Positions 12,731 to 26,100 of a stretch of DNA of 64,000 bases are shown piece after piece. Positions within the stretch are counted from its first letter, which is position 1, and every line of letters starts with the position of its first letter. Position numbers and translations under genes: made by a program. Origin of the DNA: Megaustenia siamemsis (taxonomy: Eukaryota > Mollusca > Gastropoda > Stylommatophora > Ariophantidae); assembly GCA_032433765.1 (NCBI GenBank), contig JAVIAB010000160.1, positions 13,172,358-13,236,357 of the forward strand, written 5' to 3'. The notes beneath the pieces are model-generated. The model made no database searches. It saw nothing but the letters and a program-made list of their open reading frames with translations, and was not told where the DNA came from.

Positions 12731-14224
12731 CTATTCTGAAAAAATGACCTTTGTATCTGTAGGTCAAATCTTATTTGCACGGAGGGCTAGAGAGATCATG
12801 GCGTCATGTGATGCTCAAGTGAAAGCCTATCGTGCCACAATCCACTGCGTTTATCTAGGATTTCCGATGACGTTCTTCTCTGTTGAATTTTTTTCCCCCC
12901 GATTCTGTATAAATAGCCCACAGCACGACACTGTGGTTTGGTAGGAAAACGTAGTGTTAACAGCTTTCGGAAGTGATAGTTGCGGAATTATACCCTAGTG
13001 AGGGTATAGTCGATGTTAGAGCGTCTAGTGTCTCAGGAAGATGGAGAGAAACATATACTTACGTCACAGCTCTTTGCTTGCTTTTCAAAGTGGCAGCTAA
13101 GTTCTAATATTGACAATTTTGCAGGCATTTATTATGTAAGATTTCTTGAGCTGAGCTACATTCCCATCATTTTTCAAATTTATATTTTCTTGACGTGGTT
13201 TCAATTTGGGACACAAAACACAACGTAATATATTGCAGCTAAAATACATGTTTATGAATTATATATTAGTAAAATAATGCTCCTAACTATAAGATCAAAG
13301 ACTGGCGTCTCTGAGAGTTTCTGGGGCTGCAATACTCAATGTTTAAATACAAACGTTTTTATATTTTAAGATACAGCTTCTTTTAATCACTTTGAATATG
13401 CAATAGAAGCATGTGTCCTTTATCTGCCTGTAAGGTGTACATAAGCAAATAAATTAAAGTATCAGCGGCAAACTACTGTGATGTAACAATATCATATATA
13501 AAGCCATTACAACCCTCCACATCAATGAGTAAAAGGGCAACCTGCACGCATCAACACGTTTTATTAGAACAACATAACCACAAACCAACCAACCAACTAA
13601 TGACACTGAACGATCGCCCCATTTGGCAAATGCTTAGACCATCCTCGATATCTCCCTCCCACAGGATCGTGGCCCAAAGTGAAACAATGCTATATCAACA
13701 AAAACAGTAGCAGGACAAAGTCTATAGAAGGCCATAGTTACATTTGACTAGCAGTCTTCTTAGGACAATACAGGGCATGTTGATTACTGATTGCGTTTCC
13801 GGCCAGGGACCATGGAAAGAATAGAGAATGTAGTAAACACAGAGTATTGATTGGTAGAAACAGGTCTTGGTAAGTGATCACGTTGTTCTGACACTGATGT
13901 TTGTTTAAGAAAATCATCTTGAAACTAGAACGAAGATTAATCGCAGCCTCACACAGTCCTCACGCTGGTTTTAGTTTATATCTGGAGTGAAATGCCACAA
14001 TGAACTTGTCTAGCTGAATAATATGGATATAGAATGGGGAAGGTTAGTGCATATCTTTAGACAACAATTTTAAATGCGCACAGGAAGTCATGGATGGAAC
14101 TAACACACGTAGAAACAGTTGGATGGTAAAGACATTCGCTGAAGAAAGTTAGAAAGTCTAAATCAAATGTAACAGAAGAAACTAAGGAGAATATACTGAA
14201 TAGGAGATAATTGGATAAACAGGT
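12731..14224. other. Unassigned sequence
   Basis: About 1.5 kb without recognisable genes or tandem repeats. Short open frames (66, 71 and 61 codons) look random. Confidence 0.4.
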
Positions 14225-14890
14225 GTTGATCTATGCTCCACTGTGAGCGAGAGTGATTGACATACAAACTTTACATTACAATTTTAACATGTCACATAAA
14301 TTGACACTTTAGGAATTAAACTGTCTTATTGCTGTATAAATTGACATGTCACGCTGCCATTTTAATTGAGAACTCAAACACTCATTAATTGTTTTGTCAT
14401 GCCTTTCACTCTGCCATGTTGATGCACCTACACGATGTTTTCTCTTCAGTCCTAGTTATTACTGTAAGTCAAATCACTATAATTAGACGTCACGATTGTC
14501 CTCGCATTGTTACACTTTACAGTCATCCTGTTTCTCGCATGTTTAGGTCGCTATTCTGTTCTTTATTTATACACGCCATCTTCCATCAAATACAAAAACA
14601 GGTTAGCAGATACTGGCCAGAGCATACCAGATCATTGAAACTGCTGAAAAGAATTCATAGAATGTATCGTGAGCTATGTGAAAAAATAGAATTCATCAAT
14701 ACTATATGGAACTTATCGTGCGTGACGGAAATAGTAAAAAAGAGAGTTAATCAATACTATATAGAATCCATTGTGAGCTATGTAAATGAGGCGTGGGTAA
14801 TAAGTAAACAACACCAAAGACCGTAGAGATATGGTTTCTTTGAAGAGAGTTGTAAGTTTAATGATTGCCGAAAAGATAAATAAATAAATT
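14225..14890. other. Spacer with a LINE-tail echo and an imperfect duplication
   Basis: Bases 14225-14256 resemble the extreme 3' end of LINE-C (CTATGCTCCACTGTGAGC), suggesting a tiny or decayed copy. At about 14656-14800 there is an imperfect direct duplication around TATCGTGAGCTATGT and ATCAATACTATAT. No gene is seen. Confidence 0.4.
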
Positions 14891-14954
14891 CTCAACGAGG
14901 CCAAAACGTAAAGTGGCCTCCTAATGTATTATAACTATGGGAAAGTACCAGCCA

Positions 14955-15085
14955 AATACCAGTGGAGATGAAGGGGAAGACATAGAATGATCTTAAAAGA
15001 ATGGCAAGAAACAGAACGACTTGGAAAGTGTTTGTTGAAGACCTATGCTCCACAGTGAGCTGAAAGGTAGAAGAAGAAGACATGC
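14955..15085 (+). mobile_element. LINE-C 3' end, copy 1
   Basis: The plus strand reads as the C-terminal tail of an endonuclease/RT LINE: a GKTWNDLKRMARNRTTW-like stretch, then VFVEDLCST and a stop. Two further copies of the same tail lie at 15240-15415 and 58470-58765. Only about 130 bp remain. The 3' side leads into the TGCTGCTGTTATG repeats. Confidence 0.65.
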
Positions 15086-15240
15086 TGCTGTTATGTTTCC
15101 TAGTGTTTCTAATATATCACCAATTCATACTGGCATATGCTGCTGTTATGTTTCCTAATGTTTATAATATACCAACAATTTATCTTTTGTCACTCTGTTG
15201 ACCTCTGCTGCTGTTATGTTTCCTAGTGTTTCTAATATTT
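15083..15240. repeat. Three spaced copies of a 30-bp motif
   Basis: The motif TGCTGCTGTTATGTTTCCTA and its AGTGTTTCTAATAT continuation occur at 15083, 15137 and 15206. A fourth copy stands alone at 59552. The first copy abuts the LINE-C 3' end, so it may be LINE untranslated sequence or a separate small repeat. Confidence 0.75.
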
Positions 15241-15415
15241 AATCAAGGGGAAGAGATAAAGATGAAGACTAAAATATTCTTGGAGAAGACAGTTGGAATC
15301 AGAGATGAAGATGATGGGGAAGACATGGAATGATTCTAAAAGTATGGCAAGAAACATAACAGCTTAGAAAGTGTTTGTTGAAGACCTATGCTCCACAGAA
15401 GAAGAAGAATACATT
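15240..15415 (+). mobile_element. LINE-C 3' end, copy 2
   Basis: Read across frames, this segment gives the GRPKNSWRRQLE-type block followed by the GKTWND and VFVEDLCST blocks that end this LINE family. One frame change and an internal stop (AGCTTAGAAAG) are present. It is a pseudogenic, 5'-truncated insertion in the same orientation as copy 1, about 160 bp downstream. Confidence 0.65.
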
Positions 15416-16485
15416 ATTAAGAAGCAGAAAATATTTGTAGACATATTGAGAAGAGGGAAGTTGGAAGACAGCGATAGAGGAGTAAACACATAGAACGATA
15501 GACCATGGACGTCACTGGTAGGGGAACTGGTCTGCGTGACATTTTGGTGTGTCAGAAATAATACATCAAACTGCGGGCAGGATATTAGGGATATTCATGA
15601 TTGCCTACGCTAACTGGCACGACACACCGGGGAGAAAGTTTGCTATTTCTTATTAAGGCGGGTAAATCACATTGTGATCTAAAGCAGTGTTCTGGTTAGA
15701 GCCCCTGTTTCACGATTATGAGTTTATGCCCTTTGTCTGACACTAGCCAGCCAACCAGAATGTGAAATTTGTGCCAGCGTCTTGAATTTTGAAAGGAAAT
15801 AGCATATGCAAATAGCACTTATTCCCGCACATTACAATTGGGAAGTCTAGTACTGTAAAGTAAATGCACTTTACGCAGCACTGCATATTTAAAAACTATA
15901 ATTACATTGCCTTCAACTGTATTTTCTTTCTTTTTTTTCTGTCTGGAGATTTTTTTTTTTTTGCTGACTCTGATAATGGGTGTTTGTTATGCTGTATCAA
16001 AGTTAATAGTGAGCTGATATTTGTTATCTTTTTGTCCCAAGGCATCCGACTTTGTCACAATATTTTATACCTGCTTTCTCTTACCTTTTTAATTGATACC
16101 TTGGCCAGTCTGATTACACGTTTCATGTGTTGATGAGGCAGGATCTTTGTCAGCTTTGACTTTGCTGTTCTTGACGTCAGTTGTCAGCTATAATTCACGC
16201 GCATATCATCTCTGCCATCATCTCGCCTGGAAATACTTTCACTCATCACTTTCGCTCACACTGGGAATGTTTTCAAAGCTTTTATGTCATGTCCCACTGG
16301 AGCCTGAGTTCAACACAATTACTTCAAGATTTGTCGAACGTTACTAAATCCTGAAGTCATTGATTTATTTCCTTATTGTTTTTTTTCTTCTCACCATTAA
16401 GCGATTGTCGACAGTTCGTCGATAATTAATCTTTAGATACGTTTATCATTTCAATGTTTTCACTGTATCCTCAATTCTGCGTCAC
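15416..16485. other. Unassigned sequence
   Basis: About 1.1 kb with T-rich tracts (15930-15962) and no recognisable gene. Confidence 0.4.
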
Positions 16486-16734
16486 ACCCGTCTATGTATG
16501 TGTGTGTGTGTGTGTAAGATAGCTGCAACACTAATTTCACAGTTATATATATATATATATATATAATTATATATATATGTGTGTGCGTGCGGGCGTGCAT
16601 GCGTGCGTGTGTGCGTGCGTGTGATAACTGCAACACTAATTTCACATATATATGTATGTGTGTGTGTGTGTGTGTGCGTGCGTGCGTGCGTGTGTGCGTG
16701 CGTGCGTGTGATAACTGCAACACTAATTTCGCAG

Positions 16735-16791
<57 letters not shown>

Positions 16792-16860
16792 CATCCGTGT
16801 GATAACTGCAACACTAATTTCACAGTGATATATATATATATATATATATATGCCACTTTA
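16486..16860. repeat. Compound microsatellite in roughly 100-bp units
   Basis: Four copies of a unit built from (TG/CG)n, a constant 25-bp core containing ATAACTGCAACACTAATTTC, and (TA)n. The cores start near 16523, 16622, 16709 and 16801. The microsatellite parts differ in length and the core hardly differs. Long open frames on both strands here are low-complexity artefacts. Confidence 0.9.
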
Positions 16861-17014
16861 GCAACCTCATGTTTCACATGGGAGCACTTAGGATTTGTCA
16901 TAGAGTTATGAGTCTGCTTCTTACCTCAGCTGTACGACCGGTATTTATTTACCGCTAAATTAAACACACTGTATATTATCTTCTTATTTCTCATTCTTTG
17001 TTCATTTATTTTCC
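16861..17014. other. Solo unit related to the 24-bp minisatellite
   Basis: Bases about 16885-16930 (GGATTTGTCATAGAGTTATG and AGTCTGCTTCTTACCTCAG) match the start of the 24-bp array at 31930-31975. This suggests a dispersed repeat from which that array expanded. Confidence 0.5.
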
Positions 17015-18060
17015 TCTCGTGCCAACGACGGCACACAGGGCGGAAGATCTCCACGATTGACGATTTTGCTGCTAATTCTTGTGGTTCTTGGTTGTTCTTT
17101 AGTCACCTATTTGAGCCTTTCATAACAACTGTTCTGGTTAGCGATTCTCTTGGTCCACTTGATTTCTTTTGTAGATGGTTTCCATATGAATGCCTGATGT
17201 CTTTCTTTTTCATTCTCAGCACATGACCGATGCATTTCCAACGCCTTCTTTTTTTAAATTATAAACCTGGACAAGTATTATTTTGACCGGACTCTTATCT
17301 GTTCATTTGAAATGTATTATTTCCAGATTGTGTTTGAGACGGATACATTTGTTTTCAAAGACATTTAATTTTCTATCTAAAGTCTTGGTGGATTTCCAAC
17401 TTTCACATCCAAATGTTAGCACTGGTATCACACAAGAGATGAACAATTTTAAGTTTTGTTCGTTTACCGATAACTTTGGATCTCTAGATGTTCGAAAGTT
17501 TGTTGAAAGCATTTGACGCTAGTACAATACGTGACATGATTTCTGATGTTATGACTCCAACCCTGGACATTTTGCTGCCTAGTTAGGTCAAATTTGTAAC
17601 TTTTTTTGGGTAAAATGTCTACTTAATTGATATGTCAGAGACTTTGTTGGTAATTTCCAGGACTTTCGTCTTGGTTGTGTTGATCTGGAGGCCTATTTGA
17701 CCAGGAATAATCTGGAGTCATTTTATCTTTTCTTAAGCATCAGCGTGGGCAGAGCTCAAAGTGCCAAGTTGCCTGCAAAGTCGAGATCTTCCTTCTAGGA
17801 GCTTATTATCAATCTACTTAATGTCTAATTGTCTGTCTTCTATTGATTTTCGCATGACCCGATCAATAGCAATTCCAAATAAAAGTGATGACTTGACACA
17901 CCCTCGTTTCACACCTGTTTCTGGGAACCAGTCAGTGTTGCCAGTTTCTGTTCTCACACAGCAAACTAAATCTGAATAAAAGGCCTTTATACTACTCACA
18001 TATTTGTAGGAAATCCATAGATTTTAAGGATTTTTCATTAGGTAGGAATGCAAACATTTG
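17015..18060 (-). mobile_element. Endonuclease/RT-type LINE fragment (LINE-D)
   Basis: The minus strand holds scattered RT blocks. From about 18050 down these are a finger-palm stretch, then at 17999-17814 CCVRTETG followed by TGVKRGCVKSSLLFGIAID (a degraded GVRQGCVLSPLLF motif B). After a gap, 17512-17303 reads SVNEQNLKLFISCVIPVL and FGCESWKSTKTLDRKLN, the usual post-RT block. The 3' part (about 17250-17030) reads RRWKCIGHVLRM, PRESLTRTV and a terminal CRRWH-like end. Stops and frame changes are frequent. Such blocks occur in the RTE/CR1/L2 range of LINEs, and I cannot choose the clade safely. A second copy of this family lies at 52690-53310 on the other strand. Confidence 0.75.
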
Positions 18061-18559
18061 TTTCTCACACAACTCCATTAATATTCCATAATCTAATCAC
18101 GTTTGTCTGGTGTCAGTTCTATATTTTCTGTGGTTATGATACAAGATTAGACTAATAGTTGATTAACATTGTTTGGTTATTGCCAAATCTTGTCTCGTCT
18201 TTTAACACAAAGTTCCTCTTACATCATGATCTCTCCAGAAAGAAGAAGTTAATTCTAACACTGCACGTCTGTAGACATGTTCGTTCTGTAATTCTCAGGA
18301 GTAGCACTAGCTCCAATATTACATCTTCAGAAAATGTTTATCATTTCCTCTGATATGAACTAAGAATGCCAGAACTGAACAACTGAACTCTTCACATTTC
18401 CAAATCCAACTCCCAACTGCTGCCAGTTTACAAATGTGTCCTTCCAAAATTGTCTGTTCCCAACTCGCTGTTTACTGCAAACTCCCGTCAGTACTCCCAA
18501 CTAAACAACTTTCCGTCCTAACTGAAACTCACAAACTCATATAATTCACTCTAAACTGA
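18061..18559. other. Unassigned sequence
   Basis: About 500 bases with no recognisable gene. It could include unrecognised 5' parts of LINE-D or LINE-E. Confidence 0.35.
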
Positions 18560-18965
18560 ACATTATACAAGAAAATAGAACAAAAAATTGAAGCATTTGA
18601 AATGTGGATTTATAGAAGAATGGGAAGAATTGGATGGAAATAAAAGAAAACTAATGATGAAGTTTTAAAACAGCTAAAAATGAAAAGAACTACTAAACAT
18701 AATTCAAAGAAGACAAATGGGATTTTTGAGGAATGTTAAAAGGCACAGCAGCCTACTAAACGTAATCGTGAACGGGAAAATACAAGGTAAAAGAGAGACA
18801 AAGGCAGGCCAAGACTAACATAGACGATTAACGTCAGAAGATGGAGCCATGTCAACCAATGACTATCTGCACTATCAGAGCAAGAGACAGAGTGGAAATG
18901 CGCTCCATGATAGCCAAACTTCGATACAGAGACGACATTGTGATATTTTAAACTTATGGACATTT
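18560..18965 (+). mobile_element. LINE 3' end, plus strand (LINE-E)
   Basis: Read across frames, the plus strand gives EMWIYRRMGRIGWK, EVLKQLKMKRT, a KRHSSLLNVIVNGKIQGKR stretch, GRPRLT and finally a MIAKLRYRD-like end. That block order is the C-terminal tail of an endonuclease/RT LINE. Several frame breaks and stops are visible. A related tail is found at 53740-54530. Confidence 0.65.
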
Positions 18966-19194
18966 TCTATTTCCGATGGTGGCCATCTTCAAGTTAAACT
19001 GTGAAACTTCCTCGAAAAATCGTTATCTGTCATTATCTCACTCAACAGACAAATCTCTGCGTGTTTCTTCTTCCTTGCGCGACCTGTCTAGTGTCTCCTC
19101 CCACTCCACCGTTACCTCCTAACCACTGTGATCAAAGACTTTTGACATTTTGGAATCGGTATACTCTTAAGAGGGCAAAAGAAAAAGAGAGCTA

Positions 19195-19445
19195 ATTTCC
19201 AATATTAGGAAGAAACAATCATCAGTTTTTGGCCATGTGATGAGAAGAGAACAACTGGAATATATTGTAACAACTGGAAAAATTGAGGGACGAAGAGATA
19301 GAGGGAAGCAAAGAGAAAAAAATAACAGACAGCTTAAGAGAATGGCTTGGCAGAAGGTCAACAACAGAAATGATAAATAACTGTCGAGATCGAAAGTTGT
19401 GGAGAGACATGATCACCTGCGCCAGCAGGCCCAGTACTTGATGAT
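19195..19445 (+). mobile_element. LINE 3' end, plus strand (LINE-F)
   Basis: The plus strand reads SSVFGHVMRREQLEYIVTTG, then KIEGRRDRGKQREK, and after a frame change a CRDRKLWRDMI-like end. This is again the C-terminal tail of an endonuclease/RT LINE, of a family distinct from LINE-C to LINE-E. The coding tail ends about 260 bp before the giant satellite begins. Confidence 0.7.
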
Positions 19446-19704
19446 GATACTCTTTTTAGATTTCTGGACCGCTCATCGTACTAGCAGGGCCTCACATCCG
19501 ACACACGTCATGTTATATGAGAGCAAGCGTTATGTTTTACTCAGGGGTTGACATTTATCTACGCTCTCCACTTCGAAGGAGCACATTATGACCAGTTACC
19601 TGTCAACCCAATACTGTTCTCTACTATGGGTGCTCTGATTTGGTCTTTTTGGAACTTTTATCTGTTGATATTTTGTGAATGCCATAGATGAGATGGTACC
19701 TGAT
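19446..19704. other. Spacer before the giant satellite
   Basis: No gene seen. Toward 19690 the sequence grades into the first 34-bp unit. Confidence 0.4.
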
Positions 19705-20140
19705 TACGATAATTATTGGATGGGTTAGTGTACGTGATGACGATAATTAATGGATGGGTTAGTGTACGTGATGGCGAAAGTTAATGGATGGGTTAATGAA
19801 CGTGATGACGATAATTAATGGATGGGTTAATGAACGTGATGACGATAATTAATGGATGGGTTAATGAACGTGATGACGATAATTAATGGATGGATTAATG
19901 AACGTGATGACGATAATTAATGGATGGGTTAATGAACGCGATGACGATAATTAATGGATGAGTTAATGAACGTGATGACGATAATTAATGGATGAGTTAG
20001 TGTACGTGATGACGATAATTAAATGGATGGGTTAATGAACGTGATGACGATAATTAATGGATGGGTTAGTGTACCTGATGACGATAATTAATGGATGAGA
20101 TAGTGTACGTGATGACGATAGTTAATGGATGGGTTAGTGT
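19705..20140. repeat. 34-bp satellite block
   Basis: About 13 units of 34 bp (GATGACGATAATTAATGGAT, then GGGTTAATGAACGT or GGGTTAGTGTACGT). The last units carry GTTAGTGTAGGT and pass without a break into the 28-bp array, which shares the GGATG...TTAGTGTAGGT half of the unit. Confidence 0.9.
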
Positions 20141-23100
20141 AGGTGATGTATGATGGATGTTTTAATGTAGGTGATGTATGATGGATGTTTTAGTGTAGGT
20201 GATGTATGATGGATGTTTTAGTGTAGGCGATATATGATGGATGTTTTAGCGTAGGTGATGTATGATGGATGTTTTAGTGCAGGTGATGTATGATGGATGT
20301 TTTAGTGTAGGTGATGTATGATGGATGTTTTAGTGTAGGTGATGTATGATGGATGTTTTAGTGTAGGTGATGTATGATGGAAGTTTTAGGGTAGGTGATG
20401 TATGATGGATGTTTTAGTGTAGGTGATGTATGATGGATGTTTTAGGGTAGTTGATGTATGATGGATGTTTTAGTGAAAGTGATGTATGATGGATGCTTTA
20501 ATGTAGGTGATGTATGATGGATGTTTTAGGGTAGGTGATGTATGATTGATGTTTTAGTGTAGATGATGTATGATGTATGTTTTAATGTAGGTGATATATG
20601 ATGGATGTTTTAGTGTAGGTGATGTATGATGGATGTTTTAGTGTAGTTGATGTATGATGGATGTTTTAGGGTAGGTGATGTATGATGGATGCTTTAATGT
20701 AGGTAATGTATGATGGATGTTTTAGGGTTGGTGATGTATGATGTATGTTTTAATGTAGGTGATGTATGATGGATGCTTTAATGTAGGTGATGTATGATGG
20801 ATGTTTTAGTGTAGTTGATGTATGATGGATGTTTTAGTGTAGGTGATGTATGATGGATGTTTTAGGGTAGGTGATGTATGATGGATGTTTTAGTGTAGTT
20901 GATGTATGATGGATGTTTTAGTGTATGTGATGTATGATGGATGCTTTAATGTAGGTGATGTATGATGGATGTTTTAGTGTATGTGATGTATGATGGATTC
21001 TTTAATGTAGGTGATGCATGATGGATGTTTTAGTGTAGTTGATGTATGATGGATGTTTTAGGGCAGGTGATGTATGATGCATGCTTTAATGTAGGTGATG
21101 TATGATGGATGCTTTAATGTAGGTGATGTATGATGGATGTTTTAATGTATGTGATGTATGATGAATGCTTTAATGTAGGTGATGTATGTATTAGTGTAGG
21201 GGATGTATGATGTATGTTTTAGTGTAGGTGATGTATGATGGATGCTTTAATGTAGGTGATGTATGATGTATGTTTTAGTGTAGGTGATGTATGATGTATG
21301 TTTTAGTGTAGGTGATGTATGATGGATGCTTTAATGTAGTTGATGTATGATGGATGTTTTAGGGTATGTGATGTATGATGGAAGCTTTAGGGTAGGTTAT
21401 GTATGATGGATGCTTTAATGTAGGTGATGTATGATGGATGCTTTAATGTAGGTGATGTATGATGGATGTTTTAATGTATGTGATGTATGATGGATGCTTT
21501 AATGTAGGTGATGTATGATGGATGTTTTAGGGTATGTGATGTATGATGGAAGCTTTAGGGTAGGTTATGTATGATTGATGTTTTAGTGTAGGTGATGTAT
21601 GATGGATGTTTTAGGGTAAGTGATGTATGATGGATGTTTTAGTGAAGGTGATGTATGATGGATGTTTTAGTGTAGGTGATGTATGATGGATGTTTTAGTG
21701 TAGGTGATGTATGATGGATGTTTTAGTGTAGGTGATGTATGATGGATGTTTTAGTGTAGGTGATGTATGGTGGATGTTTTAGTGTATGTGATATATGATG
21801 GATTCTTTAATGTAGGTGATATATGATTAATGCTTAAATGTAGTTGATGTATGATGTATGTTTTAATGTAGGTGATGTATGATGGATGTTTTAATGTAGG
21901 TGATGTATGATGGATGTTTTAGTGTAGGTGATGTATGATGTATGTTTTAATGTAGGTGATGTACGATTGATGTATTAATGTAGGTGATGTATGATGTATG
22001 TTTTAATGTAGGTGATGTATGATGTATGTTTAATGTAGATGATGTATGATGGATGTTTTAATGTAGGTGATGTATGATGGATGTTTTAATGTAGGTGATG
22101 TATGAAGTATGTTTTAATGTAGGTGATGTATCTTTTAATGTAGGTGATATATGATGGATGCTTTAATGTAGGTGATATATGATTAATGCTTAAATGTAGG
22201 TGATGTATGATGTATGTTTTAATGTAGGTGATGTATGATGGATGTTTTAATGTAGGTGATGTATGATGGATGTTTTAGTGTAGGTGATGTTTGATGTATG
22301 TTTTAATGTAGGTGATGTACGATTGATGTATTAATGTAGGTGATGTATGATGTTTGTTTTAATGTAGGTGATGTATGATGGATGTTTTAATGTAGATGAT
22401 GTATGATGGATGTTTTAGTGTAGGTGATGTATGATGGATGTTTTAGTGTAGGCGATATATGATGGATGTTTTAGCGTAGGTGATGTATGATGGATGTTTT
22501 CGTGCAGGTGATGTATGATGGATGTTTTAGTGTAGGTGATGTATGATGGATGTTTTAGTGTAGGTGATGTATGATGGATGTTTTAGTGTAGGTGATGTAT
22601 GATGGAAGTTTTAGGGTAGGTGATGTATGATGGATGTTTTAGTGTAGGTGATGTATGATGGATGTTTTAGGGTAGGTGATGTATGATGGATGTTTTAGTG
22701 AAAGTGATGTATGATGGATGCTTTAATTTGGTGATGTATGATGGATGTTTTAGGGTAGGTGATGTATGATTGATGTTTTAGTGTAGATGATGTATGATGT
22801 ATGTTTTAATGTAGGTGATATATGATGGATGTTTTAGTGTAGGTGATGTATGATGGATGTTTTAGTGTAGTTGATGTATGATGGATGTTTTAGGGTAGGT
22901 GATGTATGATGGATGCTTTAATGTAGGTAATGTATGATGGATGTTTTAGGGTAGGTGATGTATGATGGATGCTTTAATGTAGGTGATGTATGATGGATGC
23001 TTTAATGTAGGTGATGTATGATGGATGTTTTAGTGTAGTTGATGTATGATGGATGTTTTAGTGTATGTGATGTATGATGGATGCTTTAATGTAGGTGATG

Positions 23101-26100
23101 TATGATGGATGTTTTAGTGTAGTTGATGTATGATGGATGTTTTAGTGTATGTGATGTATGATGGATGCTTTAATGTAGGTGATGTATGATGGATGTTTTA
23201 GTGTATGTGATGTATGATGGATTCTTTAATGTAGGTGATGTATGATGGATGTTTTAGTGTAGTTGATGTATGATGGATGTTTTAGGGCAGGTGATGTATG
23301 ATGGATGCTTTAATGTAGGTGATGTATGATGGATGCTTTAATGTAGGTGATGTATGATGGATGTTTTAATGTATGTGATGTATGATGAATGCTTTAATGT
23401 AGGTGATGTATGTATTAGTGTAGGGGATGTATGATGTATGTTTTAGGGTAGGTGATGTATGATGGATGCTTTAATGTGGGTGATGTATGATGTATGTTTT
23501 AGTGTAGGTGATGTATGATGTATGTTTTAGTGTAGGTGGTGTATGATGGATGCTTTAATGTAGGTGATGTATGATGGATGTTTTAGGGTATGTGATGTAT
23601 GATGGAAGCTTTAGGGTAGGTTATGTATGATGGATGCTTTAATGTAGGTGATGTATGATGGATGCTTTAATGTAGGTGATGTATGATGGATGTTTTAATG
23701 TATGTGATGTATGATGGATGCTTTAATGTAGGTGATGTATGATGGATGTTTTAGGGTATGTGATGTATGATGGAAGCTTTAGGGTAGGTTATGTATGATT
23801 GATGTTTTAGTGTAGGTGATGTATGATGGATGTTTTAGGGTAAGTGATGTATGATGGATGTTTTAGTGAAGGTGATGTATGATGGATGTTTTAGTGTAGG
23901 TGATGTATGATGGATGTTTTAGTGTAGGTGATGTATGATGGATGCTTTAATGTAGGTGATGTATGATGTATGTTTTAGTGTAGGTGATGTATGATGGATG
24001 TTTTAGTGTAGGTGATGTATGATGGATGTTTTAGTGTAGGTGATGTATGATGTATCTTTTAATGTAGGTGATATATGATGGATGCTTTAATGTAGGTGAT
24101 ATATGATTAATGCTTAAATGTAGTTGATGTATGATGTATGTTTTAATGTAGGTGATGTATGATGGATGTTTTTAATGTAGGTGATGTATGATGGATGTTT
24201 TAGTGTAGGTGATGTATGATGTATGTTTTAATGTAGGTGATGTACGATTGATGTATTAATGTAGGTGATGTATGATGTATGTTTTAATGTAGGTGATGTA
24301 TGATGTATGTTTTAATGTAGATGATGTATGATGGATGTTTTAATGTAGGTGATGTATGATGGATGTTTTAATGTAGGTGATGTATGATGTATGTTTTAAT
24401 GTAGGTGATGTATGTTTTAATGTAGGTGATGTATAATGTATGTTTTAGTGTAGGTGATGTATGATGGATGCTTTAATGTAGGTGATGTATGATGGATGCT
24501 TTAATGTAGGTGATGTATGATGGATGTTTTAATGTAGGTGATGTATGATGGATGCTTTAATGTAGGTGATGTATGATGGATGTTTTAGTGTAGGTGATGT
24601 ATGATGGATGTTTTAGTGTAGGTGATGTATGATGTATGTTTTAGGGTAGGTGATGTATGATGGATGCTTTAATGTAGGTGATATATGATGGATCCTTTAA
24701 TGTAGGTGATGTATGATATATGTTTTAGAGTAGGTGATGTATGATATATGTTTTAATGTAGGTGATGTATGATGGATGTTTTAATGTAGGTGATGTATGA
24801 TGGATGTTTTAGTGTAGGTGATGTATGATGAATGTTTTAATGTCGGTGATGTATGATGGATGTATTAGTGTAGGTGATGTGTGATGTATGTTTTAATGTA
24901 GGTGATGTATGATGTATGTTTTAATGTAGGTGATGTATGATGGATGTTTTAATGTAGGTGATGTATGATGGATGTTTTAATGTACGTGATGTATGATGTA
25001 TGTTTTAGTGTAGGTGATGAGTGATGGATGCTTTAATGTAGGTGATGTATGATGGATGCTTTAATGTAGGTGATGTATGATGGATGCTTTAATGTAGGTG
25101 ATGTATGATGGATGCTTTAATGTAGGTGATGTATGATGGATGCTTTAATGTAGTTGATGTATGATATATGTTTTAGTGTAGGTGATCTATGATGGATGTT
25201 TTAGCGTATGTGATGTATGATGGAAGCTTTAGGGTAGGTTATGTATGATGGATGCTTTAATGTAGGTGATGTATGATGGATGCTTTAATGTAGGTGATGT
25301 ATGATGGATGTTTTAATGTATGTGATGTATGATGGATGCTTTAATGTAGGTGATGTATGATGGATGTTTTAGGGTATGTGATGTATGATGGAATCTTTAG
25401 GGTAGGTTATGTATGATTGATGTTTTAGTGTAGGTGATGTATGATGGATGTTTTAGGGTAAGTGATGTATGATGGATGTTTTAGTGAAGGTGATGTATGA
25501 TGGATGTTTTAGTGTAGGTGATGTATGATGGATGTTTTAGGGTAGGTGATGTATGATGGATGCTTTAATGTAGGTGATGTATGATGTATGTTTTAGTGTA
25601 GGTGATGTATGATGGATGTTTTAGTGTAGGTGATGTATGATGTATCTTTTAATGTAGGTGATATATGATGGATTCTTTAATGTAGGTGATATATGATTAA
25701 TGCTTAAATGTAGTTGATGTATGATGTATGTTTTAATGTAGGTGATGTATGATGGATGTTTTAATGTAGGTGATGTATGATGGATGTTTTAGTGTAGGTG
25801 ATGTATGATGGTTGTTTTAATGTAGGTGATGTACGATTGATGTATTAATGTAGGTGATGTATGATGTATGTTTTAATGTAGGTGATGTATGATGTATGTT
25901 TTAATGTAGGTGATGTATGATGTATGTTTAATGTAGATGATGTATGATGGATGTTTTAATGTAGGTGATGTATGATGGATGTTTTAATGTAGGTGATGTA
26001 TGAAGTATGTTTTTAATGTAGGTGATGTATCTTTTAATGTAGGTGATATATGATGGATGCTTTAATGTAGGTGATATATGATTAATGCTTAAATGTAGTT

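Noticed and set aside
16460..16911. Histidine/threonine-rich and cysteine/valine-rich frames
   Set aside because: They are the two translations of TG/CA and TA microsatellites.
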